Source: Strongylocentrotus purpuratus (lineage: Eukaryota > Echinodermata > Echinoidea > Camarodonta > Strongylocentrotidae). Taken from it: a stretch of 64,000 bases of DNA. The stretch spans positions 35,439,029 to 35,503,028 of the forward strand of contig NW_022145607.1 of assembly GCF_000002235.5 (NCBI RefSeq), given 5' to 3'. This document shows positions 23,801-35,284 of this stretch, piece by piece. The stretch's first letter is position 1, and every line of letters begins with the position of its first letter. The notes under the pieces are model-generated. The model was given only the letters and a program-made list of their open reading frames with translations, searched no databases and had not been told where the DNA came from. The position numbers and the translations under genes are program-made.

Positions 23801-24644
23801 GTCTGTAACCTTGGTGTGATATTTGACAATAATATGTCATTTATTGAACATGTATCTAACATATCAAAGTCTGTGAGATATCAACTGCAGAACCTTGGGT
23901 TCATACGAAAATCTTTGACTAAAAAAGCATGCGAACAATTAATCCATGCATTAATCTCATCTCGATTAGATTTTTGTAATTCTATTCTATTTGGACTCAC
24001 CAAACAGCAGCAAGACAGACTGCAATCCCTCCAAAATTCCAGTGCTAGACTCTTTACTTTCACACCAATAATGTCCTCTATTACGCCTATATTACGCTCT
24101 CTTCACTGGCTACCTGTCCAGAAAAGGGTCCACTTCAAAATTATGTTACTTGTTTATCGGGCTCTCCATAGAATTTCACCACAATATATTAAAGACTCAC
24201 TACACCCCTAAAATCCAACTCGTACCTTAAGATCTGGAAGTGATAATTTGCTGCAAATTCCCCGTACCCATCATTCATGGGGAGACCATGCTTTTTCACA
24301 TGCAGCAGCCAAATTATGGAATAAGCTTCCCCCATCACTTTGCTGTCTTGCAACATACTCCACCTTTAAAGATGGTCTTCAAACTTACCTATTCCATCTG
24401 TAACTCAGTCTTTCCTTAACTTGTATAAGTTTATTTTACTAAACACATAATTGATAAGTTATTTGTATATACATCTGAAATTAATTAGTTATCACCCTTT
24501 AGTCTCATTGGGCAGAGCTGAGGATTTAAATGGGTTAAATAAATAAATATTGCAAAAATGTTTACTTTACTTGTTTAAAAAAGAACTGTTGCTGAGCTAG
24601 CGCCATGAGCGTCCCCGGACGATGTGTGCGCTCTATAAGTTTAC

Positions 24645-24676
<32 letters not shown>
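20885..24676 (+). pseudogene. CR1/L2-like LINE copy 2, most complete
   Basis: A retrotransposon polyprotein remnant. 20,914-21,309 encodes a hydrophobic N-terminus ending in 2A-like GDIHPIPGP. Endonuclease pieces follow at 21,640-21,830 (including GSDFNAK) and at 22,279-22,560, where the catalytic SDHSA reads SDYSA (His to Tyr). RT spans 22,758-24,211: NYRPISNL, a frameshifted motif A near 23,300, [13 protein letters not shown], and intact CYADDIQLF. A C-terminal RSLHWLPVQKRVHFK stretch precedes a stop at 24,209. The 3' UTR ends with CCATGAGCGTCCCCGGACG and (ATT)n. It lacks a 3' UTR segment of about 130 bp that copies 1 and 3 keep. Too broken to be active. Confidence 0.87.
21306..21420 (-). 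mobile_element. Probable short L2-type 3' fragment
   Basis: ATAATAATAATATG followed by TATGTAGCGCTTGTGACAA resembles the reversed 3' terminus of an L2-like element, as at 29,939-30,314. It interrupts LINE copy 2 after the 2A region. Equivalent shortened sequence is at 6,610-6,650 in copy 1. Confidence 0.45.
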
Positions 24677-24677
<1 letters not shown>

Positions 24678-24846
24678 TATCATTCTATTAACCATCTCCT
24701 CCTGTAACCTTAATACATTTTATTTCATCCCATCCCAATCATCACCTTGTATATATAGGAATTATTAAATTTTATACAGGATTGCCACGCCTTCAAGCTG
24801 AGCTCATATCTGTCATCAGACTTGACACTCCTGGCGCTCCCGATTA

Positions 24847-25535
24847 TTACTGTGGCTTTAATTTTCTTCTATTTTGTAACAACTCTTGTCTTTTGCAATA
24901 TGATTCAAGCTTAATTATAATTGGATGATCACCTTTACGTGTTGCTAAAGAAGGGTCGCCAACTCGATGGCTACCGTCTATATCTTGCTCCTGAAGATCA
25001 ACTTTAATTCGCTTACCTTCTTCACAAATGAGAGTATTCAATTTGGTGTTTTCTCCACGCTTCTCTATGAGACCGAAGATTCTTTTGCAGCTGTTCGAGA
25101 ACACTGCTCTATCTGTTAACTTGACGTTTCAGGTTTGACATTTTGTTGAGGCTCGTATCAGTTCACTTAGAAGATGTTTGATGGCTGTCTCCCTCTCATT
25201 CACCTTCATCTCGACATCCATCAAGGTTGATTTTGCCTTCTCTGATGAGGTGCGAAGGTACTGAAATTTGTTGCGAGTTCATCATAAACTTCAGTTATTT
25301 TAATATCTGACTTTCTGAGACTTTCAATAGTTATGAAGCATTGATCATGATGATCAAGTTTCTGGTAAATGCCATCAAAGTTATTTGAGATTTCATCTAA
25401 TTTGCTACTACCATTGTTCGATAGTGCCTCCTTGGAGTCCCCACTGTCTAGGAGCTCCTTGATAGCTTGATGGTATTGCTGTCTGTTTGGGAGGCATTGT
25501 AGTACTACTAGCTGGCCTAGCCCTAGGGTCGACAC
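24847..25535 (-). pseudogene. LINE ORF1-like fragment, unit 3
   Basis: The best copy of this marker. Read on the minus strand, 25,535-25,221 encodes an N-terminal part with a likely coiled coil (SSKLDEISNNFDGIYQKLDH). A frame break follows, then 25,104-24,847 encodes DGSHRVGDPSLATRKGDHP and NRRKLK. The HRVG...P-I-I-I-K...R...N-R-R-K-L-K pattern is typical of the RRM and C-terminal domain of LINE ORF1 RNA-binding proteins. It lies between the LINE tail and the finger exon in every unit. Its LINE partner is not identifiable here. Confidence 0.65.
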
Positions 25536-25539
25536 TAAT

Positions 25540-26331
25540 TACTACGTCACCACAATCACGATTATCACACCGGTATTAGTATCAATGCATGTACGCAGTT
25601 CACTTAACGTTTCATCAAGTATGGGACCGTAGTAGATTATTTCAAAGATCCAACAATATCTATCAACAGTTTGCACAAGAATGGTAGCTAAATTCAATAT
25701 CATTGATTCATAATTGTGTTACCATTCCGTATTCAGTACCCATTCATTCATTATGTTAAACAGATTTTGCAGTTCTCTTCCTCCTTTTTGGCAATATATT
25801 CTTGTAGAAAGTAATTTTATTGTCCAAGTTTTAACATGAGTCTGCAGTCATATACCGTGTACATGAAAAAATACTGGTATCTTTCTTATTTTCTGGATGT
25901 CTGCACAACAGTTTAAACCGAGTTTGGATAAAAACTATAAAATCAACAAAACTGCTGGCAAGTTCCCAAGTTCTCTTTGGGACCAGATATGGTTTAATTC
26001 ATTTGACTTAATACATAGAAAGCAAAAATCATCTATTTAGATGCATTTTGCTTGGTCCCATCAAAGACAACTTGGACGAAAGTCAAATTTTCTTTGATTT
26101 ACACACATTTCAAAGATTTCAATGTATCCTGTCAAAATTGATGTATGCAAAATTGACTGTATTGAAGGATTTAACCATTTCGTGATAGTCTGCATCTAGG
26201 CAGACTGGATACGCCTGGGGATATTTCTTTACTCTACAGTGACTTTAATTTTGATTTTGACACTTTAATACCAGAACTTGACCTTCTCTTCAATAGGGAT
26301 GTAATTACCGGTACTTTCTTTTCTTCCCTAG
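25540..26331 (+). other. Flank upstream of unit 3 finger exon
   Basis: Conserved with the other units, no gene. A reading frame continuous with the fingers is open for about 40 codons upstream of the acceptor (frame passes ISLLYSDFNFDFDTLIPELD). The alternative is therefore that coding starts at the acceptor CTTTACTCTACAG near 26,240. A CCGGTA hexamer is inserted at 26,307 relative to units 4 and 5. Confidence 0.55.
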
Positions 26332-27626
26332 AGTTGGACAATGGACAAGACAATATACAACCACATATAACAGCATGCAGTGGAGAGAAGACACATCTGT
26401 GTTTACATTGCAGTAAGACATTGACAGATGAGAACACTCTTATACTACATCCAAAAAAACACCAGGTCGACTATGAGCTTACTAGCCACCTTAGAACACA
26501 AACTGGAGAGAAAACTTTCAAGTGTTCCCAGTGTGATGAGCGTTTTCCCCATAAAAGTTCCCTCATTAGACATTTAAGAACACACAGCCTCAACAAAAAG
26601 CCTCAACGATGTTCCCATTGTGATAAGACGTTTTATCAAAAGAATGAGCTTACTAGCCACCTTAGAACACATACACGAGAGAAACCATTTAAGTGTTCCC
26701 AGTGTGATAAGGTTTTTACTTGCCAAAGTAATCTAGGAAAGCATCTAAGGACGCATACAGGAGAAAAGCCTTTTCACTGTTCCTATTGTGAAAAGTTTTT
26801 TTCTCAAAGAAGTACCCTTATTAGACACCTTAGAAAACATACAGGAGAGACACCCTTTAAGTGTTCCCAGTGTGATAAGGTTTTTACTTGCCAAAGTTAT
26901 CTTACTACCCATTTAAGAACACACAGTGGAGAAAAGCCGTATCGATGTCCCAATTGTGATAAAGGATTTTCTGAAAACAAGAATCTTACACGTCACCTTA
27001 GGACACATACAGGAGAGAAACCATTTAAGTGTTCTCAGTGTGATACAGGTTTTGCCGAAAGAGGTACCCTTATTAGACATTTAACAACACACAGTGGAGA
27101 AAAGCCTCATCAATGTTCCCAGTGTGATAAGGTTTTTACTTGTCAAAGTTATCTTACTACCCATTTAAGAACACACAGTGGAGAAAAGCCTTATCGATGT
27201 CCCAATTGTGATAAAAGATTTCGTGATAAGACTACTTTTACTAACCACCTTAGAACACATACAGGAGAGAAACCATTTAAGTGTTCTCAGTGCGATAAGA
27301 CATTTTCTCGAAAGACTTTTCTTACTAGCCACCTTAGAACACATACAGGAGAGAAACCCTTTAAGTGTCCCCATTGTGATAAGACATTTTCTCGAAAGAC
27401 TATTCTTACTAACCACCTTAGAACACATACAGGAGAGAAACCATTTAAGTGTTCTCAGTGTGATAAGGGGTTTTCTGTAAAGACTAATCTTACTGCCCAC
27501 CTTAGAACACATACAGGAGAGAAACCCTTTAAGTGTCCCCATTGTGATAAGACATTTTCTCGAAAGACTATTCTTACTAACCACCTTAGAATACATACAG
27601 GGGAGAAACCCTTTAAATGTTCCTAG
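26332..27626 (+). CDS. C2H2 zinc-finger exon, unit 3 (14 fingers)
   Basis: The cleanest finger exon: no internal stop from the phase-1 acceptor TTCCCTAG|AG to TAG at 27,624-27,626, about 430 residues. After LDNGQDN and a first finger (LCLHC...HPKKH) comes one half finger (YELTSHLRTQTGEKT), then 13 regular fingers with TGEKPFKC or SGEKPYRC linkers. Helix residues at positions -1, 3 and 6 vary most (for example RKTIL-TN, VKTNL-TA, CQSYL-TT). The frame ends inside a finger (KCS then TAG), where CAG has become TAG, so the original protein was longer. DNA binding is expected from the family; the target is unknown. Upstream exons were not found. Confidence 0.85.
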
Positions 27627-28480
27627 TGTGATGAGGGTTTTCCCTATAAAAGTACCCTTATTAGACATTTAAGAACACACAGCCTCGATGAAGAGCCTCA
27701 TCGATGCTACCATTGTGATAAGAGATTTTCTCAACAAAGTACTCTTACATGTACCTCTCATGTAAGGACATACAGGAGAAAAGCCTTATCGATGTTCTAA
27801 GTGTGATAAGGGTTTTTCTCAATAGGCTAGGCTTACTAACCACCTTAGAACACATACAGGAGAGAAACCCTTTAAGCATTCCAATTTGTGATACAAGTTT
27901 TTCTCCAAGAAGTACCCTTATTCGACATTTAAGAACACACAGTGGAGAAAAGCCTTATCGATGTTACCATTACGATACCAGTTTTTCTCAACAAGGTGAT
28001 CTTAATCGTCATTTTAGGACACATACACGTACTAGAAAAAAAGAAGAAAATGTTTCGATTGTAATATGAGATTTTCTATCAATTGGAAGTTATTAGCCAG
28101 CTTAGATATATTACAGGTGGGAAACCCTTTAATTAATCCGTTTGCGATACAGGTTTTTCTGAACGAGGTCATCTAATTTGTCATGTTAGACACACACACA
28201 AGAGAACAACCTTATAAATGTCGTGATTGTAATAAGAGATTTCTTTTTTTATAAAAGGATGTTACTAGCCACTGTAGAACACATACAGGAGAGCAACTCT
28301 TCAAGCGTTTCTTATAAAAAAAGGAATTTTCTGATAAATGTGAGCTCACAAGGCATATAAGAACATAAATGTTAAGATTGTATTAAGAGATTTTCTTTTA
28401 ACAGTAATCTTAATAGTTACTGGAGAAAAGCCATTTAAATGTTTACTTTGTTCTAAAAAGGGATTTTATCGTTTATACAG
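27627..28480 (+). pseudogene. Decayed finger tail, unit 3
   Basis: Finger repeats continue beyond the stop with frameshifts (piece 27,749-28,069 is a partial frame). It keeps the uninterrupted versions of the sites that in unit 1 received the LTR element (near 28,245), the 109-bp MITE (near 28,290) and the TTAA MITE (near 28,385). Confidence 0.82.
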
Positions 28481-28544
28481 TTCATGATCTTGCTAATTGA
28501 CCAATAACACACACAGTAAAAATGCGACATAAATATTATCATTA

Positions 28545-28765
28545 GAACAGATGGACAGATTACTAACAAACTCATGACATGCGTGTATATTGCAGAGCCA
28601 ATGAACTGATTAGATTTAAGGGTCATGAGGTCAAAGATCAAAGGGTCATACATATATATGAAAAAGAGCTTGAGTCACGATATTCTGAGAACCTGTTAAT
28701 GTATTACAATCAAACTTGAATATTTTAAATTGCTTCTGTTTTGGTTTGTAAATCGCTCTATTGCC
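28545..28765 (+). repeat. Family Z repeat fragment, unit 3
   Basis: Same as 3,975-4,205 and 19,025-19,258. Confidence 0.75.
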
Positions 28766-29600
28766 CAGGGGGGAGTCGAGGTGAGGAGCCCCTGGAAGCT
28801 CAGGGGTTTTAGGCATTTAATTATTATGGTCAGAAAAGCGTATTTAGATACCTTATTTGTGACACTGGCAGGTCACTGCCAGGGGGCTGAGCCCCTTGAA
28901 GCTCAGGTTTTTTTAAAGCATTTAATTATAGTCAGATGACCAATTGAGGGGCCCGTCTTAGGGCCCCTGGTGGGGTCTGAAGGCCTGGCTGTAAATTTTG
29001 GATTTTGATATTTTCCAACAAACGCACTTACCAAGGAAATTGAGAAAAAAATCCCAGAAAATCGTGTCATTTCAGCAACATTTGTAAATCTCTAGAGGTA
29101 TCGAATGAGAAATAAACCTTGTTTGAATATTATTTGGGGGGGGGGGGGGAGGGGGCAACTGCCCAAAACCCCACCCCAACCCGTCAGTATGCCAGTGTTG
29201 AGGGGATCATGTCTTCTCATCCATATAATAAAAAAAACACACGCTTTCCCATTCCTCTCACAATATTTCCACGATATGCGCCTATTGCTATTATCAAATC
29301 CTTCATTGGTAAATATATGGGCATGCAGAATATTTAGGAAATTCAATTTCTGTTTACTCTCCTTTTCTTTGGATAGAATATAATTTTTGTTGTGATTCAA
29401 TTTTTATTGTATTTTTGGTTAAAAAATACATACCATCTTCACTCCTTTACCGGTGATTTGTTTTTTGTGGGGCGAAAATGCGTTTTACCCCACCCCCCCC
29501 CCCACACATTTTTCCCTGCCCCCCCCCCCCTTCCCCCCCTTCTCCCTCACCTCCGGCGCCTCTGCATACATATAAATGTCCAAAATTAGGAACCTTAGAA
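28766..29600 (+). repeat. Dispersed G/C-run repeat, unit 3
   Basis: Full-length relative to unit 2, with G-runs near 29,136-29,150 and several C-runs at 29,490-29,540, ending CACCTCCGGCGCCTC. Overlapping open frames on both strands are artefacts. Confidence 0.7.
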
Positions 29601-30365
29601 CACATACAGGAGAGAAACCTTTTAAGGGGTAACCTCGCTAGTCTTAAGGACTACAATTCATAACGTGTAACTTCCTATACATGAAGAAGCGCTATTCATA
29701 AAACGGAAAGGAGGTCACTATTCGTAATGTCATAAGGACCGTTATTCTTAAGGACCGCTATTCATAGTGTGAGGTAAGGGTCGCTATTCATTATTTATAT
29801 TGAGGGTCATTACTTGTAAGGACAGGCCCCTACTCATAATACCAAATGAGGGTCGCTATTCATGAACATGAAGAAGGGGCGCTATTCATAATTTATATTG
29901 GGAGTCACTACTCATAAGGACCGCTATTCGTAATTTATATTATAATAATAATAATAATAAAAACGTTACTTATAAAGCGCTTACCACCGAAGTCTCTAAG
30001 CGCTATACACACAAAATAGACTGATATACAATTACATCTTATACAAAACTAAAAATGCAAATAAACCTACAAATAACAATACATATAAAATACACATCAA
30101 AGTGAACAGAGATAATTAATCATCGAACGCAATTTTGAATAAATGTGTCTTGAGACTAGTTTTGAATAGGTTAACGGTTTGACAGTTTTTTACATTTAAA
30201 GGTAATTTGTTCCAAAGTTCAGCAGAAGCTTTGCGAAAGGAGCGATTACCATAAGAGAGAGTTGACACAGAAGTAGATACGAGGTTTAATTGTGAAGATG
30301 ACCGTAAATTGCGTGAGGGGTCACTACTCATAAGGACCGCTATACATAATACAAAATGAGGGTGA
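29600..30365 (+). repeat. CTATTCATA tandem region with insertion, unit 3
   Basis: The tandem stretch of units 1 and 2, split at about 29,938 by a LINE fragment and resuming at about 30,315 with GGGGTCACTACTCATAAGG. Confidence 0.72.
29939..30314 (-). mobile_element. 5'-truncated L2-like LINE
   Basis: On the minus strand 30,331-30,116 encodes a typical LINE RT C-terminus: YGNRSFRKASAELWNKLPLN followed by a FKTSLKTHLFKIAF segment. It is followed by a 3' UTR with an AAGCGCTTTATAAGTAACG motif and a (TTATTA)n tail at 29,941-29,960. It is absent from units 1 and 2, so it inserted after duplication. Confidence 0.78.
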
Positions 30366-31217
30366 TATGTGTAAGACTATGTTGATGTATATATTTTCAG
30401 TGTCATGAATGTAGATTTCAGCATCATGAATTCATGTAGCAAAATTGTGTGTACTGTGAATTTATCACAAAACTTCAGGAGGGGGGGGGGGGGGGGGAGG
30501 GGGATATAACAAATGGCATGCTTGAAATAGGATTTCATTTTGCAAGCTAAATGTACCCCCAATTTTGTTGGTACATGTACTTCATAAATGATCAATTTCA
30601 ATTATTCTATTCTCAATCCTCCCTCTCTCTCTCACATATGGTGCACCAACAGGCCTACTGTATATTCTATTTTCGGATCGAGGAAGCGATATCTTTTCTC
30701 GTATATGATGTCACGTTTTCCCAAGAAGACATTTGAAGGGATAGTATTTATTTTTGTAAGTTCACTGTGGAAAATATATTTCTAGATAGAATGTAACATA
30801 GATACCGGTATTGATATTTCTCTTTTGTATCTTTTATCAGATTTTTGTTTAATATTACCTGTATCTGTAACTCATGTTATTGTTTAGTAAGCCTATGGTA
30901 CACTATAGGATTTCACTACCATTCTATTTTTGAATAAGTTGCATTAGCATTTGATATGAATATTCAATTATGTAAAAATGTTATGATCGCGGCTCTGAAT
31001 TGTTGTATTAACCTTGTATTGTCATTGCCTGACCAAGCACAATTGGAGTACTATTATGTAATACAATGGATTCTATTCATCTCTGGTTTCTTGTAACATT
31101 GTGCTTCCATGTGAGTAACATTGCATGTGCACATAATTTTGTTAGTGGTTCTGTAAATGACTTTGTACATCAACCTTATAGTAGGAGTTGCTTCTTGAAA
31201 AGAAGAATTCCATATAA
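30366..31217 (+). other. Conserved flank 5' of CR1-like LINE, unit 3
   Basis: Matches 5,290-6,200 and 19,946-20,880, with a G-run near 30,480-30,497 and an internal deletion near 30,846. It runs to CCATATAAT at 31,210-31,218, where element Y interrupts the LINE start. Confidence 0.55.
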
Positions 31218-34200
31218 TTGCAATGACGACCTTCGTCATTGCCTTGTTTTCGTTCACATTCTGCCCCATTAATATTCTCCTCCTTGTTTTCCTTATCGTC
31301 CGGAAATCGCATTCGTTTTGCACGCAGTGCTTGTGATTCCTAGTTAGGTGCTTTGCTCATGTCCTTTTCCTTTCAAATTTCATAGGCATCATCTCTAGCA
31401 TCTCATCAAGGTCACCTACTTTTTCGATTTTCGAAATCACTCATGCATAACCATCCAGGCGCCATTTTGTCCATTTCTGGTCCATTTTAAGGCCTTTCTA
31501 TCTTCCTTCCTATCTCCACTATCCTAGATCCTACAAACTTCTAACAAAATCCTCTAGATAGTCTAAGAGATGTTCTTTAATCTGCGATGTATAACTTGCC
31601 CTTCAAAATGCCATCTTGATACTCAAAATTCAAATCTAAAACCGACTCCGTCAACAATCTCTCATATTCTTGAAAAATGGACCCCTAAAAAAATTTATTA
31701 TTATCTGGCCCTGGAATAGGGTGAATATCACCTGCCTTTAAAAGTTCAAGTTGAAAAACTTGCACAAGAATAATTAGCACTAGAAATGCAATCGTGTCAC
31801 AACGATGTGCGTGCAATGACGCCATGTTTCTACATGTCAAACGAAAGAGCTTCTCTCGGACTATCCAGAGCGATTTGTACGAAGTCTGTAGCTTCTGTGA
31901 TGTTAGAGATAGGTAGGGCGAGAGAAAGGCCTCAACAGTGACCTTGATGGGATGGTAGTGACTATATGCCTACGAAGTTTGAAAGAAATTGGGATAGGGG
32001 AAAGGACGTAGAAAGGGCTCGCAAGCACTGCGTGCAAAAACCAAGGGGATTTGGTGCATGTTCGTCATTGCAATACAGATCGTTCTGGGGGTCAAAAGCG
32101 TGAACCCGATATGCCCCATAGACAATGCGTGTAATGCATGAGCGGAAAACGTACAGGATCTGTATTATGACCGGAGTTAAATTGTTTTTTCTCTCTCTCT
32201 TTATGTCTTCTTATGGGCCGTATTTGGTATCATTAGAAAGAGAATTTCATGATTGTTATTGTAAACCACTCACTTTTTTTCTATGATAATCCTATCGAAA
32301 CACGTGATGTAAAATAGATTTATAAGACAAAATGGCGTCTTAAATGGCCCCATTGACCAATTTTAAAAATCCGGCCAAGAGGTGCCCTGCATATTGGAAC
32401 TCGGCATGTCACTGCAAATTTTCAAGGAAAAAAAAGGACGTTTAAGGGGCGAAAAGCAGTCCGAAAAAATGACGTCATAGCCGATACGTGTTAGATTCGG
32501 GCGGAAACTCGGCGGAATTCGTGTAGTGACCTTTGTTCAAATGCGATTTATTCACAATTTTCTGTGTGAACATATACTATACTTGGTATCATTCAAAAGG
32601 GCACTTCGTTGCGGTCAGTTTGACACCATTGTTATCTTCGCGCAATGTATTGCACGCATTAAACGCGCTATTACGTAATGCATAGCAAATTCATCATTTT
32701 TGGCGATAACTTTGCGCTGACATATTCAAATTTTACAAAACTTGGTGGACAGTTGTCACGTATATGGATACATATGTCTGCCAAGTTTCATTGATGTAGG
32801 TATAAAGATCGCTAATTTAGAGCAAGTTGAAGTTATTTCTCAATTTTCTTGAAAATGGCGAATTTGGAGGGCAATTTTCTCAAATTTGGTCAGTGATAGG
32901 GTATATAATTTTGTATATGGCTGGAATGGACATATCTTCAAGTATCTAAATCCAAAAAAGGGTACGGGTTTGCCAAGCCATAATGGAGATACGGCCACAG
33001 AAAGAAAGCCAATTCCCAGAACTTTAGAGGGCGCTATTTATGTTTTGCATAGCCATTTGAGCGTAAAATTTGGCATGGCTATGTGCAATTATGAGATAAA
33101 GATACTGCGAGAAGATGAGACCTAACGGAATTGGTAAAAGAAAGTTATTGCAATTTTTAGATTTTTAGGGGTCCATTTTTCAAGAATTTGAGAGATTGTT
33201 GACGGAGTCGGTTTCAGATTTAAATTTTGAGTACGAAGATGGCATTTTGAAGGTCAGGTTATATGTCGCAGATGAAAGAACATCTCTTAGACTATCTAGA
33301 GGAATTTGTTAGAAGTTTGTAGGATCTAGGATAGTGGAGATAGGAAGGAATAAAATAAGGCCTTAAAATGGACCAGAAACGGACATAATGGCGCCTGGAC
33401 GGTTATGCATGAGTGATTTTTAAAATCGAAGAATGTAGTCACCTTGATGAGATGTTAGAGACGATGCCTACGAAATTTGAAAGGAAAAGGACATGAGGAA
33501 AGCACCTTACTAGGAATCACAAGCACTACGTGCAAAACGAATGCGATTTCCGGACGATAAGGATAAGGAAAAGGAGAATACTAGAAATGCAATCGTGTCA
33601 GAACGATGTGCGTGCAATGACGCCGTGTTTCTACGTGTCAAACGAAAGAGCTTCTCTCGGACTATCCAGAGCAATTTGCACGAAGTCTGTAGCGTGAACC
33701 CGATATGCCCCATAGACAATGCGTGTAATGAATGGGCGGAAAACGTGCAGGATCTGTATTATGGCCGGAGTTAAATTGTTTTTTCTCTCTCTCTTTACGT
33801 CTCTTTATGGGCCGTATTTGGTATCATTAGAAAGAGAATTTCATGGTTATTGTAAACCACTCTCTTTTTTTCTATGATAATCCTATCGAAACACGTGATG
33901 TAAAATAGATGTATAGGACAAAATGGCGTCTTAAATGGCCCCCTTGACCAATTTCAAAAATCCGGCCAAGAGGTGCCCTGCGTATTGGAACTCGGCATGT
34001 CACTGCAAATTTTCAAGGAAAAAAAAGGACGTTTAAGGGGCGAAAAGCAGTCTGAAAAAATGACGTCATAGCCGAAACGTGTTAGGTTCGGGCGGAAACT
34101 CGGCGGAATTCGTGTAGTGATCTTTGTTCAAATGCGATTTACTCACAATTTTCTGTGTGAACATATATAATACTTGGTATCATCCGAAAGGGCACTTCAT

Positions 34201-35284
34201 TGCGGTCAGTTTGACACCATTGTTAACTGCGCGCAATGTATTGCGCGCATTGAACGCGCTATTACGTAATCCATAGTAAATTAATCATTTTTGGCGATAA
34301 CTTTGCGCTGACATATTCGAATTTTACCAAACTTTGTAAACAGTTGTCACGTATATGGATACATATGTGTGCCAAGTTTCATTGATGTAGGTATAACGAT
34401 CGCCATTTTAGAGCAAGTTGAAGTTATTTCTCAATTTTCTTGAAAATGGCGAATTTGGAGGGCAATTTTCTCAAATTTGGTCAGTGATAGGGTATATAAT
34501 TTTGTATATGGCTGGAAAGGGCATATCTTCAAGTATCTAAATCCAAAAAAGGGTACGGGTTTGCCAAGCCATTATGGAGATACGGCCACAGAGAGAAAGC
34601 CAATTCCCAGAACTTTAGAGGGCGCTATTTATGTTGTGCAAAGCCATTGGAGCGTGAAATTTGGCATGGCTATGTGCAATTATGAGATAAAGATACTGTG
34701 AGATTTAAATACAAAACGGAATTTATATGAGAAAGTTATGGCAGTTTTAGATTATTTAGGGGTCCATTTTTCAAGAACTTGAGAGATTTTTGACGGAGTC
34801 GGTTTTAGATTTGAATTTCGAGTATGAAGATGGCATTTTGAAGGTCAAGTCATACGTCGCAGATGAAAGAACATCTCTCAGACTATCTAGAGGAATTTGT
34901 TAGAAGTTTGTAGGATCTAGGATAGTGGAGATAGGAAGGAAGATTAAGGGCTTAAAATGGACCAGAAACGGACAAAATGGCGCCTGGACGGTTATGCATG
35001 AGTGATTTCGAAAATCGAAAAAGTAGGTGACCTTGGTGAGATGCTAGAGATGATGCCTACGAAATTTGAAAGGAAAAGGACATGAGGAAAGCACCTAACT
35101 AGGAATAACAAGCACTACGTGCAAAACGAATGGGATTCCGGACGACAAGAAGAAGAAGAAGAAGTAAGAATATTAATAAGAAGAATGTGAACGAAAACAA
35201 GGCAATGACGAAGGTTCGTCATTGCAATTAATTGGGCAGAATGTGAACGAAAACAAGGCAATGACGAAGGTTCGTCATTGCAAT
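31218..35284. mobile_element. Composite element Y (nested, hairpin ends)
   Basis: Inserted in LINE copy 3. The left end starts TTGCAATGACGACCTTCGTC and the right end is its reverse complement, a short hairpin (GCAATGACGAA/TTCGTCATTGC). A left arm (31,218-31,690) is the inverted counterpart of the ends of two tandem direct repeats, 31,780-33,580 and 33,581-35,280, each starting CTAGAAATGCAATCGTGTCA. The second repeat lacks about 200 bp of the first. The terminal 50 bp is duplicated at the right end (35,225-35,284). No transposase is encoded, and the short frames (32,886-33,125, 34,477-34,701) are parallel copies of non-coding repeat. Confidence 0.75.
31691..31779 (-). pseudogene. Inverted piece of the LINE 2A-like region inside element Y
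   Basis: This is the reverse complement of the segment at 20,921-21,005, including the codons for GDIHPIPGP. It starts exactly at the LINE breakpoint next to the left end of Y, so a host segment was flipped during or after insertion. Confidence 0.8.

Noticed and set aside
32886..34701. Parallel frames 32,886-33,125 and 34,477-34,701 with similar peptides
   Set aside because: Similarity follows from the tandem repeats of element Y; the frames diverge at their ends and match no family.
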